Shown: positions 43,408-53,005, counted from the first letter of the stretch. The stretch is DNA of 61,629 nt from an uncultured Mediterraneibacter sp. (GCA_944384505.1 CALWTQ010000014.1:1-61629), one strand, 5' to 3'. Numbers and translations are program-made. The notes: generated by a model not told the origin, from the letters alone.

Positions 43408-44877
43408 TTACATAATTCCCAGTCTGAGCTGATGGAGAAAATCTCCCTCCAGTTCTCTGGATCTGTCTTTCTGTCTGCGGCTCTGTTCTCCGCTGTCATC
43501 CTGCCGTTCCTCCCGGCCGGATCCCTGCCCGTACTGTTCGGTATAGCTGTCGGGCTGCCTGTCCACGATGATCTGGGTGGGCTGGCCCATGCGCTCCTGA
43601 AGAATGACTCCAAGATCCGCAGCGTACTGGGACAGCTTCTCCGCGCCGCCGGGATCACTGCATGTGATCAGGACAGATGCCGACCCGTTCTCGAATACCG
43701 CTTTGAGCGTGATCTTCCCGAGGTTTTCCGGCTCCAGCTGGATGCTGATCTCTTTTCCGTCGGAAGCGAACGCTTTCTCTGTCAGTTCCATCAGCCTCTC
43801 GATCTCTGCTGTCCGGTCAGCGCCGCTTAAATGCAGGGTCTCTGAAACCGGCTCGGATGTGGCCTGCGCTGCCGCATGCGACACACTTCCTGCTGCGGAC
43901 ATCCCGGCTGAACCGTCGGTTCCCGGCTGCTGAGCTTCATGTTCTGACGTTGTCCGCAGTTTCCCGCGTTCGCCCGGAACAGCTGTCTGCTGTCCGAAAG
44001 CCGCAGCCGTTTCTGCAGTCTTAGCGCTCCCTGCGGAGTCTGTCTGAATCATCCGCCCGGAAACCTCGCTTCCTTCCTCTGTACGGAAGGTTTCTGTCTG
44101 CTGAATACCTCCCTCAGCCAGTGCTGTTCTGCCCTCGCTGACCGTTTCCGCGATCTCCCGGGAAGCCGCATCCTGCATCGCGGCGCCGGAACTGTGATCC
44201 GGATCTGCCTGCTGTACGGGTTCTGTCTGCGCTGGAACACTCTGCTGTACTGCTTCTGCCTGCCCTGGAACATTCTGCTGTACTGCTTCTGCCTGGGCCG
44301 GAACATTCTGCTGTACCGCTTCTGCCTGGGCTGGAACATTCTGCTGTACTACTTCTGCCTGCATTGGAACATCCTGCTGTACCGGGACGCCGGTGGAAAG
44401 AACCGGTGCTTCTGATAGCAGACTGCCCTCATAAGGAATCTGCCCGTCCGTGCCCTGCGGTGTCTGCATCCATGCGGATCCTGGCGTTGTCACAGCTCCC
44501 GGCTGATCCACCACCGGCACATTTCCCGGGGCTATCCCCTCTGCCGGTACCGGAATGACCGGAACGGCCGGAATAACCGGATTCATAAGCGGACTGCCCA
44601 TCAGGGAAGCCATCTGCACCGCCTGCGCATTCCCGGTCTCAGGTGATGATTCCTCATCCCCCGGACGTCTTCCGGATGCTGCGGCCTGAACCGTTCCCCG
44701 GGGATACGACGATGCTGCCTGCATCTCTTTTATCATGCCTGAGAACAGATTTCCGCCCTGATCCGCGGCGCTTCCCGCCTGCGTGCCTGAGCCGGCTGAA
44801 CCGGGAGTCATATAGGATCCCGAACTGATCATTGCCTGCATGGCCATGTTCTGCATACCTGTGTTCATCTCTCTCAC
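43408..44877 (-). CDS. fliK: Hook-length control protein FliK
   Basis: The 489-residue protein has a long disordered Gln/Pro/Ala/Val-rich N-terminal part and a C-terminal FliK domain (about 380-475; MELTEKAFASDGKEISIQLEP...LGKITLKAVFENGSASVLITC). Residues about 165-220 are five copies of an 11-residue unit (QAEAVQQNVPA). FliK measures hook length and signals FlhB to switch substrates. It lies after fliJ. Confidence 0.9.
   Translation of the reverse strand: MREMNTGMQNMAMQAMISSGSYMTPGSAGSGTQAGSAADQGGNLFSGMIKEMQAASSYPRGTVQAAASGRRPGDEESSPETGNAQAVQMASLMGSPLMNPVIPAVPVIPVPAEGIAPGNVPVVDQPGAVTTPGSAWMQTPQGTDGQIPYEGSLLSEAPVLSTGVPVQQDVPMQAEVVQQNVPAQAEAVQQNVPAQAEAVQQNVPGQAEAVQQSVPAQTEPVQQADPDHSSGAAMQDAASREIAETVSEGRTALAEGGIQQTETFRTEEGSEVSGRMIQTDSAGSAKTAETAAAFGQQTAVPGERGKLRTTSEHEAQQPGTDGSAGMSAAGSVSHAAAQATSEPVSETLHLSGADRTAEIERLMELTEKAFASDGKEISIQLEPENLGKITLKAVFENGSASVLITCSDPGGAEKLSQYAADLGVILQERMGQPTQIIVDRQPDSYTEQYGQGSGREERQDDSGEQSRRQKDRSRELEGDFLHQLRLGIM
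44209..44386. repeat. 33-bp tandem repeat in fliK
   Basis: Five full 33-bp units begin at 44209, 44242, 44275, 44308 and 44341, with a partial sixth at 44374 (CTGCTGTAC then GCTTCTGCCTG). They encode the QAEAVQQNVPA units. The recent-looking identity suggests ongoing expansion and contraction. Confidence 0.85.
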
Positions 44878-44940
44878 TCACCTCCTTTGTCCTAAAGTAT
44901 CTATGGCAACCTGTTCCAGAAATAGAACAGAATTACCAGC

Positions 44941-45390
44941 TTAGTGTTTCTTTCTGGAAATCATGCGGTTTGAAACAAATTCTTCGATTTCCAGTTCTCT
45001 GGCTTTCGCCTCAGCAATGTCATATTCTAACTTCTTCTTATCCCGGAGCATCTGGATGGAGGACGTCTCCTGTTTCGCACGGATAACCTCTTCCCTTTTC
45101 TGCTCCTCCTCTTTCTGGAGTTCAGAAAGCCTTGCCTTTTCACTTCCGATCCGGCCGATCAGCGCATTCAGGTAAGCTGATTCGCCCCGCATCCTGGCGG
45201 GTGAAGTCCGGAAAGCTTCTTTCTGGCCGGTCTCTTCGCGGTACTGTACGAAATCATCTTCCAGGCCCCGGATCTCCTCTTCCTTGTCCTTTACTTTTTT
45301 TACCGCCTGTCCGTGCTCGTTTCTCAGGCTTTGTTCCACCTGTTCTTTGTAATTGAGCACCCGCTCCAGGGAAAATGAAAATTTCTTCAT
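44941..45390 (-). CDS. fliJ: Flagellar export chaperone FliJ
   Basis: The 149-residue protein is a two-helix coiled coil with the FliJ start (KFSFSLERVLNYKEQVEQSLRNE). FliJ links FliI ATPase to FlhA. It lies 24 bases after fliI. Confidence 0.9.
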   Translation of the reverse strand: MKKFSFSLERVLNYKEQVEQSLRNEHGQAVKKVKDKEEEIRGLEDDFVQYREETGQKEAFRTSPARMRGESAYLNALIGRIGSEKARLSELQKEEEQKREEVIRAKQETSSIQMLRDKKKLEYDIAEAKARELEIEEFVSNRMISRKKH

Positions 45391-45414
45391 AACTGTCCCC
45401 TCTGCCTATGTGCG

Positions 45415-46725
45415 TCAACGGCGGTTTCCGAGGATCTTCCTCATAATATCCACCGACTCCTTTATGGTAAAGTTCTCATCGGTTTTCTGCATGAGGAAAT
45501 CATTAATCTGCTGAATCTTAGAGATCGCGTAATCAAGCCTTGGGTTCGTACCCGCTTTGTATGCGCCGATGGAGATCAGATCCTCATTCTGCGCGTAAAG
45601 GCTCAGGATATCCCGCATCTGGGACGCCAGGCCCTTGTGCTCGTCATCCACAATCTCCGCCATAAGCCTCGATATGCTGGCGTTGACATCGATCGCAGGG
45701 AAGTGGTTGGAATTGGCCAGCTTCCTGGACAGTACAATATGTCCGTCCAGAATACCGCGGACGGTATCTGCCACCGGCTCATTCGTATCATCCCCCTCTA
45801 CCAGCACGGTATAGACTCCGGTGATGGAGCCTTTTTCGAAATTCCCGCTGCGCTCCAGCAGCTTCGGAAACTCGGCATAGATTGAAGGGGTATATCCTCT
45901 TGCCACCGGCGGCTCTCCGGTGGCAAGCCCGATCTCTCTCTGCGCCATGGCAAACCGGGTAAGAGAATCCATCATAAGCATGACGTCTTTCCCCTGATCT
46001 TTGAAATATTCCGCAATGGTTGTAGCCACGAGGGGGCATTTCATGCGGAGCATGGCCGGCTGATCCGACGTCGCCACCACAAGAACGGATCTCTTCATTC
46101 CCTCCGGCCCCAGATCCTTCTCCACGAATTCAAGGACCTCTCTTCCACGCTCTCCCACCAGGGCGATGACGTTGATATCTGAATGGACATTCCTTGCGAT
46201 CATACCCATCAGCGTACTTTTCCCCACGCCGCTCCCGGCAAAGATTCCGATACGCTGTCCCTTCCCGATGGTGTTAAGTCCGTCAATCGCCTTGATCCCG
46301 AAGTTGAGAGGTTCTGAAATCCTGGGCCTGCTCAAAGGATTGATCCTGGGATTCTCAACATAATAATACCGGGGGGAAGTAAAACTGCCTTTGTCGTCCA
46401 TCGGACGCCCCAGCGCGTCTATAATCCGGCCTCTAAGGAACTCCCCCACCGGTATTTTCAATCTTTTCTTCGTATTTCTCACAAAACTGTTTGAACCGAT
46501 TCCGCTTATGCTCTCATAGGCCATAAGCTGCACGCGGTCATCGCGGAATCCTACTACTTCCGCCTGAATCTGCCTGTGCTGTTCCTCGTCGTAGATCATT
46601 ACGATATCGCCGATATTGGCGCTTCCGCCAGACGCTTCCATGGACATGCCGGTGACATTCTCAATCCTTCCAGTATGGTTGATTGTCTCTGCCTGCATTA
46701 TTAACTTCGGTATTTCTTTCAGCAT
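45415..46725 (-). CDS. fliI: Flagellum-specific ATPase FliI
   Basis: The 436-residue ATPase has Walker A FAGSGVGKST and Walker B DVMLMMDSLTRFA, with the Walker/F1-beta arrangement. It powers substrate unfolding at the export gate. The preceding gene encodes its regulator FliH. Confidence 0.97.
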   Translation of the reverse strand: MLKEIPKLIMQAETINHTGRIENVTGMSMEASGGSANIGDIVMIYDEEQHRQIQAEVVGFRDDRVQLMAYESISGIGSNSFVRNTKKRLKIPVGEFLRGRIIDALGRPMDDKGSFTSPRYYYVENPRINPLSRPRISEPLNFGIKAIDGLNTIGKGQRIGIFAGSGVGKSTLMGMIARNVHSDINVIALVGERGREVLEFVEKDLGPEGMKRSVLVVATSDQPAMLRMKCPLVATTIAEYFKDQGKDVMLMMDSLTRFAMAQREIGLATGEPPVARGYTPSIYAEFPKLLERSGNFEKGSITGVYTVLVEGDDTNEPVADTVRGILDGHIVLSRKLANSNHFPAIDVNASISRLMAEIVDDEHKGLASQMRDILSLYAQNEDLISIGAYKAGTNPRLDYAISKIQQINDFLMQKTDENFTIKESVDIMRKILGNRR

Positions 46726-46747
46726 TCTTAATCCACCTCAATTAAGA

Positions 46748-47527
46748 TCAGACTCTCGCGTTATTCAGGATTTCACGGATATTCTCCAGCTGGGTTCCCA
46801 CGCTGATGTCCATCACCTCGTCCGGAAGTTCCACCAGGCAGGTTCCCGGCGCGGCGTCGTCCATAACAATTATTTTAACATTATCTGATATTTTTGACAA
46901 TTCATTTAGCAGTTCTTCATCGCCCTGGATCTCTGCTTCTCCGCGTTCCGGATCCTCGGCTATGTAGATCTTTGCCCATGCTGTCTTTTTTAATTTTTCC
47001 ACCGCGGCCAGAATCATGTTTTTCACTACCGCGCCGCTTGATTTCAGGCTTGTCTGGATGATCTTTTCCCCGATCGCCAGGGAGATGTCCTTCAGATCGT
47101 CCAGGTACTCTTCCATCACTCGCTCTTTGGCGTGCTCCATCTCCAGAACATAGTCGCTGATCTTCTTCTCCAGCGCCCTGCACTCGGATGCCAGCTCTTC
47201 TTTATGCTCCTCGTAAGCCTTCTGACGGCCTTCGTCGCACCCCTGCTTCATGCCCCGGAGATAGCCGGCCTCATAGGCGTCCTTCTTAATCTTTGAGGCC
47301 TCTTCTCTCGCTCTCGCCAGAATCTCCTGGGATTTCCGTATGCTTTCTTCCTGGACGGCGATGCTCTCGCGCATCCGGCGCTCAGCTTCCTCTGTGTACG
47401 CGGACGCCTCGGAATCCTCCTGCTGCTCATCGGGATATACGACAGTGTTCATCAGGTCCGGAAAGCTGGCTTCGTGCCATGACGTATGCTCCGGATTATT
47501 CACTATGCTTCTAGACAATGATCTCAT
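46748..47527 (-). CDS. fliH: Flagellar assembly protein FliH
   Basis: The 259-residue protein has a long charged helical N-terminal part (SEASAYTEEAERRMRESIAVQEE...) and the C-terminal FliH domain (LDDLKDISLAIGEKIIQTSLKSSGAVV and IVMDDAAPGTCLVE). FliH restrains FliI. The ATG overlaps the fliG stop by 17 bases. Confidence 0.93.
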   Translation of the reverse strand: MRSLSRSIVNNPEHTSWHEASFPDLMNTVVYPDEQQEDSEASAYTEEAERRMRESIAVQEESIRKSQEILARAREEASKIKKDAYEAGYLRGMKQGCDEGRQKAYEEHKEELASECRALEKKISDYVLEMEHAKERVMEEYLDDLKDISLAIGEKIIQTSLKSSGAVVKNMILAAVEKLKKTAWAKIYIAEDPERGEAEIQGDEELLNELSKISDNVKIIVMDDAAPGTCLVELPDEVMDISVGTQLENIREILNNARV

Positions 47528-48533
47528 CCTTTCCGCCCTTGCTGATTACAAGTTCTCCCTCTTCATCAAGCCGCCTGATGATATTTACAATGCGCTGCTG
47601 TGCCTCTTCCACGTCTCTCAGACGTACATTGACTGTAATCTCCAGGTCGGATTTGATCGTGTCCGCCATACGGGTGGACATATTCGAGTAGAACAGAGAC
47701 GCGATGGAATCGTCCGCTCCCTTGAGGGCGTAGACAATATCCTTCATATCGCACTCCCTGATAAAACGCTGGATCGAGCGGTTGTCCATAGAAGCGATAT
47801 CTTCGAATACAAACATCTTCTTCCGGATTGTATCCGCGAGTTCCGGCTCTGTCTTGTTCATCTCGTCGAAGATGTACTTCTCGTTGGAACGATCCATATT
47901 GTTCATAACGTCTGCGATGTAATCTACGCCGCCGATCGTTGTGAAGTCTGTTGTAAGGATACTGTTGAACTTTTCTCTGAGTTCTTTCTCCACGATTTTG
48001 ATCGCTTCCGGAGATGCGCTCTCCATCTTGGCGATCGCTTCAACAACCTTGATCCTTTTCTCCTCAGGAAGCTCTGTGATCACTTCCGCGGCCTGCTGGG
48101 CGTCTGAGTAAGAGAGGACCATGGCGATTGTCTGGGGCCGTTCGAACTGGAGTACGGCGAACAGGTTCTTACTGTCCATTTTATGCAGGAATTCAAAAGA
48201 ACGGTTCTTCAGATACTTGGCAACCTTCTGCAGCAGCTCCCTCGCTGTAGACTCACCGTATGCTTTCTCAAGAACTGTTCTTGCATATTCCATGCCGCCG
48301 TCTGTGACCACTTTCCGGGTCAGGCAGGTCTTGTAGAAATCATCCAGAACCTCTTCGGTTTTCCCTGATTCCACATGACCGAGCTTGGCGACTTCCAGTG
48401 TGAGCTTTTCCACTTCCTCGGCACTCAGATATTTATATACTTTTGACGCTTTGTCCGCCCCGAGGGCGACAACTACGGTCGCCGCCTTTTGTTCGGGGGT
48501 AAGATCCTGCGGATTAGATTGGGTCTGAGCCAT
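47511..48533 (-). CDS. fliG: Flagellar motor switch protein FliG
   Basis: The 340-residue protein has the FliG C-terminal torque domain (DIASMDNRSIQRFIRECDMKDIVYALKGAD) and middle domains (FDEMNKTEPELADTIRKKMFVFED). FliG couples stators to rotation. ATG at 48533 is favoured by GGAGG eight bases upstream; it lies within the fliF end (20-base overlap). Confidence 0.96.
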   Translation of the reverse strand: MAQTQSNPQDLTPEQKAATVVVALGADKASKVYKYLSAEEVEKLTLEVAKLGHVESGKTEEVLDDFYKTCLTRKVVTDGGMEYARTVLEKAYGESTARELLQKVAKYLKNRSFEFLHKMDSKNLFAVLQFERPQTIAMVLSYSDAQQAAEVITELPEEKRIKVVEAIAKMESASPEAIKIVEKELREKFNSILTTDFTTIGGVDYIADVMNNMDRSNEKYIFDEMNKTEPELADTIRKKMFVFEDIASMDNRSIQRFIRECDMKDIVYALKGADDSIASLFYSNMSTRMADTIKSDLEITVNVRLRDVEEAQQRIVNIIRRLDEEGELVISKGGKDEIIV

Positions 48534-50115
48534 CGTCTTTTCCTCCATTCAGCCATGACCTCAGCATCTGCGCCGATATCTCAGGATTCGTCTCAGCGAA
48601 ATCCCTGATATTTTCGCGCAGTTCACGGCTTCGTTCATTCTGTACGCTGAGAAGATCTCTGTCGTCCTCAGTCTGTTCAGGCACGATAACAGGCTCTGTC
48701 TCAGAGGCTTCCAGCGCGAGACGCTTCTTCCTGCGCCTGCTCCGGATGATTACTACAATGATCAGAATCACTATCAGAAGAGCGACAAGAATTGCCGCAC
48801 CGATGATGATGCGCAGCGGCATGTCGTCGAGGAGACTCCGCACGTCCGCGCCTGCTGTCTGCGTGTCTTCTTCTGTGTAGAACGGGGCAGCTACAGCAGT
48901 AATCTTCTGGTCGATCTCATCCATTGCGATTCCGGTCGCGTTTGCAACCAGCTGACGCACTTCATCGTAGGTCAGGTTCCCGAAATTGGTGCCGTTAATT
49001 GACACTGAAATCGTCAGATCATCCATTACGCCGGGGTCAATCTCCGTCTGCTCTTTCACCTGGTTGACCAGATAGTCCCGGTCGTATGTCTCGCTGCTGT
49101 AGGTGTCGTTCGCGGTTCCGTCCTGCTGGTTGTACTGCGTGATGTCGGCGTTTTCCTCCGTTCCGGCCACGCCGGCCGCGGCGTTTGTACCGGTTCCCTG
49201 GGTATTGGATCCGGATTCGCTCGAGATGATGCCCGTCTTATCGTTCTCATCGATCTTGTCCGGCGTCGTATATGTAGTAGTCTCCCGGATAATCCGGTCC
49301 ATGTTGATTCTTCCGTTGGCCGATACTCTCACGTTTCCATCCCCGTAGAACGGTATGAGAACGTTGATCGCCTTCTGCTCGATCTTCTGCTCGACTATCT
49401 GGGCCAGCTCCGCCTCCGTCGATCCTGACGCGGCGTCCCCGCCCGCCTCGGACAGCTCAACTCCGTTCTGATCAAAAACGGAAACATTCTCCATCTCCAT
49501 ATTCGGCACACTGCGGGCCACCAGACGCTGGATAGCCGACGCCTGTTTGCTGCTCAGCTCCGCGCCGTTCTCCATCGTGACAACGACAGACGCGCTCGCG
49601 CCGTTTCCGGATGTATCCTCCAGAACATACTGCTGTTCCTGGCCGAGGGCAATGGTCACCTTAGCGTCCCTTACCCCGTCGAAAAGTCCGATCGTAGCTC
49701 CGATCCGGTTCTGAAGTTCATAGAGCTTGTATGTCTGCTGCTCGGAGTCCGTCGCCATGCCGCCGGCATTCTCTGTGAAGACGTCATAAGTAAAGCCGCT
49801 GCTCGGGTAACCCTCATACACAAGGCTGGCCCTTGTGCTGTCCGCCTGCGACTGTTCGACGAGGATTGTCCCATCCCCTTCATAGCGGTAATCCACTCCG
49901 TCTTCCTGAAGTTTCCCGACGATCTCCGCCGCCTCGTCCTGAGACAGTTCCGAAAAGAGCGGGACATAGTCCTTCTGGTTCAGAGCCACGGCTATAACGA
50001 TAGCCCCGATGATGACGGCAGCCGCGACAATCGCGGATATGATCTTGACTTTCTTGTCAAGACGTCCCACAAACTCCTTAAGCTCCGTAAGTTTCTTTTT
50101 TATATCAGGCTTCAT
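48514..50115 (-). CDS. fliF: Flagellar MS-ring protein FliF
   Basis: The 533-residue protein has two membrane helices (about 25-50 and 432-455), a periplasmic-side YscJ-like domain (VPLFSELSQDEAAEIVGKLQEDGVDYRYEG), and an Asn/Gly/Thr-rich spacer. The C-terminus (LRENIRDFAETNPEISAQMLRSWLNG) binds FliG. It lies 24 bases after fliE. Confidence 0.97.
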   Translation of the reverse strand: MKPDIKKKLTELKEFVGRLDKKVKIISAIVAAAVIIGAIVIAVALNQKDYVPLFSELSQDEAAEIVGKLQEDGVDYRYEGDGTILVEQSQADSTRASLVYEGYPSSGFTYDVFTENAGGMATDSEQQTYKLYELQNRIGATIGLFDGVRDAKVTIALGQEQQYVLEDTSGNGASASVVVTMENGAELSSKQASAIQRLVARSVPNMEMENVSVFDQNGVELSEAGGDAASGSTEAELAQIVEQKIEQKAINVLIPFYGDGNVRVSANGRINMDRIIRETTTYTTPDKIDENDKTGIISSESGSNTQGTGTNAAAGVAGTEENADITQYNQQDGTANDTYSSETYDRDYLVNQVKEQTEIDPGVMDDLTISVSINGTNFGNLTYDEVRQLVANATGIAMDEIDQKITAVAAPFYTEEDTQTAGADVRSLLDDMPLRIIIGAAILVALLIVILIIVVIIRSRRRKKRLALEASETEPVIVPEQTEDDRDLLSVQNERSRELRENIRDFAETNPEISAQMLRSWLNGGKDDGSDPI

Positions 50116-50139
50116 CTCACGTACCTTCCTTTGTCACGT

Positions 50140-50454
50140 CTACAAGCTGATCCGCATCAGCTCATTGTAGGCATCCAGCGCCTTGTTGCGGAGCTGAACC
50201 AGCATATTCGTCGCGAGCTGAGCCTCGGATGCAGCGATCTGCACTGTATGCGGATCGTTGATCTGGCCGGTTGACAAAAGGTACTGCTGTGACTGAAGAT
50301 TGCTCTCCGTGTTTCTTACATCCTGTACTGCACTTTCAAAAATGCTCTGGAACATATTGCCGTTGGCTGCAGATTCACCATATACCGCGGAATCTCCGCC
50401 GATCTCGCCGATCGATCTCCACGGCTGAATGGGAGTGATAAAACTAGTTTCCAT
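50140..50454 (-). CDS. fliE: Flagellar rod-MS ring junction protein FliE
   Basis: The 104-residue protein ends with the FliE signature (PHTVQIAASEAQLATNMLVQLRNKALDAYNELMRISL). FliE joins the rod to the MS ring. The gap to flgB is 87 bases and contains no flgC. Confidence 0.95.
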   Translation of the reverse strand: METSFITPIQPWRSIGEIGGDSAVYGESAANGNMFQSIFESAVQDVRNTESNLQSQQYLLSTGQINDPHTVQIAASEAQLATNMLVQLRNKALDAYNELMRISL

Positions 50455-50541
50455 AATATATACTGACTTCCTTTCTGCTTTGACAGGATTTTCTATAAAA
50501 GTCTGTCATTTTTTCCGGACACGCATAACCTCTCGCTGCCG

Positions 50542-50934
50542 CTACTGTCCGGTGATTACTGTATTCAGACGGCTGATGTCACTGCTCACACTGCGCAGCA
50601 GGTACTGATACTGCAGTGAAGTTCTCGTGAGCTCCATCATCTCGCTATCCGCGTTCACATTGTTTCCGTCCGCCCGTGCAGTCTCATTTCTTGATGTATG
50701 GACTGTATATCTGCTGGCCCCGACCGCATCTCTGACCGCAGCTCCGCTGGGATCAGCAGAAGCAGCTTTGAGCCTGTTCTGAAACTCTTCCTCAAATGTT
50801 ACATATTGCGCTTTGTATCCGGGTGTTTCTACATTCGCCAGATTGTTCGATATGACTGACTCTTTCTCCCAGAGGAAATCAAGAGCTTTCGACATCATTC
50901 CGATAGAATTGCCATAAAGACCGCTAACTGCCAT
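50542..50934 (-). CDS. flgB: Flagellar rod protein FlgB
   Basis: This 130-residue protein has FlgB landmarks (LWEKESVISNNLANVETPGYKAQYVTFEEEF and DSEMMELTRTSLQYQYLLRSVSSDI). The first gene of the fla/che operon. The start at MAVSGLYGNS is preceded by AGGGGG; the longer frame would add a weakly supported N-terminus. Confidence 0.95.
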   Translation of the reverse strand: MAVSGLYGNSIGMMSKALDFLWEKESVISNNLANVETPGYKAQYVTFEEEFQNRLKAASADPSGAAVRDAVGASRYTVHTSRNETARADGNNVNADSEMMELTRTSLQYQYLLRSVSSDISRLNTVITGQ

Positions 50935-51020
50935 AAAATCGCCCCCTTTCAAACGAAATATGGTTAAACAGATGCCCGTTCTGCCTTTTTTAGACACAAT
51001 TCGACCTCTGCTATTCTGTT

Positions 51021-51049
51021 AGTTTATTTCACTCCCCCCCAAATGTCAA
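51021..51049 (-). promoter_or_regulatory. Sigma-A promoter of the main fla/che operon
   Basis: On the minus strand TTGACA (51044-51049), a 17-bp spacer with a G7 tract, and TAAACT (51021-51026, four of six consensus). The roughly 80-base leader to flgB has no recognisable c-di-GMP riboswitch. Confidence 0.6.
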
Positions 51050-51082
51050 TACATTTTTTTATTTTTAACATTTTTCTAACCC

Positions 51083-51109
51083 TTATCTTTTTCAATTTAA
51101 TGTCGAAAT
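51083..51109 (+). promoter_or_regulatory. Sigma-28-type promoter of the sensorless chemoreceptor
   Basis: TTAT (51083-51086), a 15-bp spacer and GTCGAAAT (51102-51109). It faces away from the fla/che promoter. Confidence 0.75.
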
Positions 51110-51113
51110 ATAA

Positions 51114-51145
51114 ATGGATTGAGAGCTGCATTTCTCTCAATCCAT
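51114..51145 (+). other. 12-bp hairpin at the predicted 5' end of the chemoreceptor transcript
   Basis: ATGGATTGAGAG (51114-51125) and CTCTCAATCCAT (51134-51145) pair perfectly around an eight-base loop. It begins about where a sigma-28 transcript would start, so it could form a protective 5' stem-loop. The Shine-Dalgarno lies free of it. Confidence 0.7.
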
Positions 51146-51174
51146 ACACTTTACTTAAGAGAGGAGCACACAAA

Positions 51175-52566
51175 ATGAATCAAAAAACAGCATTAAAGCG
51201 GCAGATCTGCACCGCGTGTTTTCTACTTGCACTGATAGCCTGCGCCGCAGCGGTAATCGCAATTGCCGCGACTCTACAGAATGGTTCTTTCTCAGTCCTG
51301 ACGCTGATTGCGGTCATTCTTCTGGCGGCTTCCCTGATTCTGCCTTTCCTTTTTATTTATATGGCAAAATCAATTCTGTTCCGGCCCCTTGAGGAATGTG
51401 CGGACCGTCTGCACGCGCTCGCTGAGGGTGATCTGGACAGTCCCGTCTCCGCTCACAGAGGTACAGGTGAGATCGGCTATATTATGGAGAGCACAGCGAC
51501 GATCGTTCGCAATCTTCACCGGATCATTACGGATGAAAGCCGTATTCTGACGCATATGAGCACAGGAGATTTTACGGTTGCGTCCGACTGCAAAGAGCTG
51601 TATGTCAACGGTTATGAGCCGATTCTGAAGGCTATGCGGAGTATCTGTTTCCGCCTGAACTCTTCTCTGCATCAGATTCAGGAGTCCGCTGTCCAGGTAG
51701 ACGCTGGAGCGGACCAGGTGTCCACAGGCGCACAGGCGCTTTCGCAGGGCGCTACGGAACAGGCAAGTTCCGTTCAGGAACTGGCTGCTACGATCAACGA
51801 TATTTCTTCCCAGGTAACAGAGTCCGCCAAGAATGCCGAATCCGCGAGCAGCCTTGCCCACAGTGTGGGGGATGATATGATGGACAGCAATCTCCATATG
51901 AGCGAGATGACAAACGCGATGGCCGAAATCAAGGAGACTTCGAACCAGATTCATAAGATCATCAAGACAATAGAGGATATCGCTTTCCAGACAAACATCC
52001 TCGCGCTGAACGCGGCCGTTGAGGCGGCAAGAGCCGGCTCCGCGGGGAAAGGCTTCGCGGTTGTGGCTGAAGAGGTGCGCAACCTCGCGGGCAAAAGCCA
52101 GGATGCCGCTCAGGATACTACGGTCATGATTCAGAACGCGATCGCGGCTGTAGAAAAGGGAATCCGTATCGCGGACGAGACCGCGGAGTCTATGAACAAA
52201 GTTGTGGCCAACGCGCAGCTTGTCGTTGACCAGATCTCTTCGATTTCTGACACTACCCGCGCTCAGGCTGACGCGATCACACAGGTAACAACCGGAATCG
52301 ACCAGATCTCCAGTGTTGTTCAGACCAATTCCGCTACAGCTGAGGAAAGCGCCGCGGCCAGTGAAGAGCTGTCCGGCCAGGCTGCTCTGCTGAAAGATAT
52401 TCTTTCCGGATTTAAGTTCCGCCAGGACGGGGAATGCGGTGAGGTTTCTTCCGAACCGGCGCCCGCTCCTGCTAAAGAGCCTTCTTTTATGCAGACCAGC
52501 TCTTACACACCCGCTCCTGCTCCGGAGCCAGCTCCGTCGTTTGTAGGAAACAACGATAAATATTAA
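51175..52566 (+). CDS. Methyl-accepting chemotaxis protein without an extracellular sensor domain
   Basis: The 463-residue chemoreceptor has two membrane helices close together (about 10-32 and 38-60) with only a few residues between them, then HAMP ([27 protein letters not shown]) and the signalling hairpin ([20 protein letters not shown]). It must sense from inside the cell, the membrane or another protein. The tail is Pro/Ala-rich ([11 protein letters not shown]). Start at 51175 after GAGAGGAG; the longer upstream frame would overlap the promoter. Two similar receptors exist in the window. Confidence 0.93.
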   Translation: MNQKTALKRQICTACFLLALIACAAAVIAIAATLQNGSFSVLTLIAVILLAASLILPFLFIYMAKSILFRPLEECADRLHALAEGDLDSPVSAHRGTGEIGYIMESTATIVRNLHRIITDESRILTHMSTGDFTVASDCKELYVNGYEPILKAMRSICFRLNSSLHQIQESAVQVDAGADQVSTGAQALSQGATEQASSVQELAATINDISSQVTESAKNAESASSLAHSVGDDMMDSNLHMSEMTNAMAEIKETSNQIHKIIKTIEDIAFQTNILALNAAVEAARAGSAGKGFAVVAEEVRNLAGKSQDAAQDTTVMIQNAIAAVEKGIRIADETAESMNKVVANAQLVVDQISSISDTTRAQADAITQVTTGIDQISSVVQTNSATAEESAAASEELSGQAALLKDILSGFKFRQDGECGEVSSEPAPAPAKEPSFMQTSSYTPAPAPEPAPSFVGNNDKY

Positions 52567-52606
52567 TCCGGCTTCAGGAGCCTTCACCGGTTCCTGAGCC
52601 GCAGAT

Positions 52607-52650
52607 AAAAAAACACCCGGCCTCATATGTGCGTGGCCGGGTGTTTTTTT
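52607..52650. terminator. Bidirectional terminator between the chemoreceptor and fhlB
   Basis: A 16-bp perfect stem (52607-52622 with 52635-52650) flanked by A-run and T-run ends both converging transcripts. It overlaps the last two bases of fhlB. Confidence 0.9.
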
Positions 52651-53005
52651 ACTTCTGTTCCAGCTGTGAGGGCTGCTCTTCTTCCCCTCCGGTTTCTGTT
52701 CTGTTTTCTGTTTCTACTGCTTTGGTCTGTTTTCTGTTTCTTCCATAATTAAGGAAATACACATAGATATCAACGACTGCGGCGTAAAGTTCCTCCGGGA
52801 TTTCGCTTCCGAGATCCAGCTGGGTCAGGACTGTGGCAAGTGAATTGTCCTCATATATGGGAACGCCGCTCTCCTTCGCCGTGTCTATAATCTTCCGGGC
52901 CAGATACCCCATGCCCGAAGCTACAATAACAGGGGCCGCGTTTCCTTCCTCATCGTAAGAAAGCGCAACCGCTTTCTGGTTCAGCACATCATCAAACACT
53001 GACAT
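52649..53005 (-). CDS. fhlB: FhlB, FlhB C-terminal-like export switch protein
   Basis: The 118-residue protein matches the part of FlhB after its NPTH site (QKAVALSYDEEGNAAPVIVASGMGYLARKII, then EELYAAVVDIYVYFLN). Such stand-alone proteins (Bacillus YlqH) can substitute for the FlhB cytosolic domain in export. Acidic Gln-rich tail. It overlaps the preceding gene by 14 bases. Confidence 0.9.
   Translation of the reverse strand: MSVFDDVLNQKAVALSYDEEGNAAPVIVASGMGYLARKIIDTAKESGVPIYEDNSLATVLTQLDLGSEIPEELYAAVVDIYVYFLNYGRNRKQTKAVETENRTETGGEEEQPSQLEQK

Noticed and set aside
44049-44415. Open frames across the fliK repeat in other frames
   Set aside because: They arise from the 33-bp repeat and encode low-complexity peptides without ribosome sites.
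50935-51043. A c-di-GMP riboswitch upstream of flgB, as in C. difficile
   Set aside because: The leader is short and shows no GEMM-type conserved core; no riboswitch could be supported.
51043-51174. A longer chemoreceptor start at 51043
   Set aside because: It would run through the sigma-28 promoter and leader hairpin; the ATG at 51175 has a proper Shine-Dalgarno.
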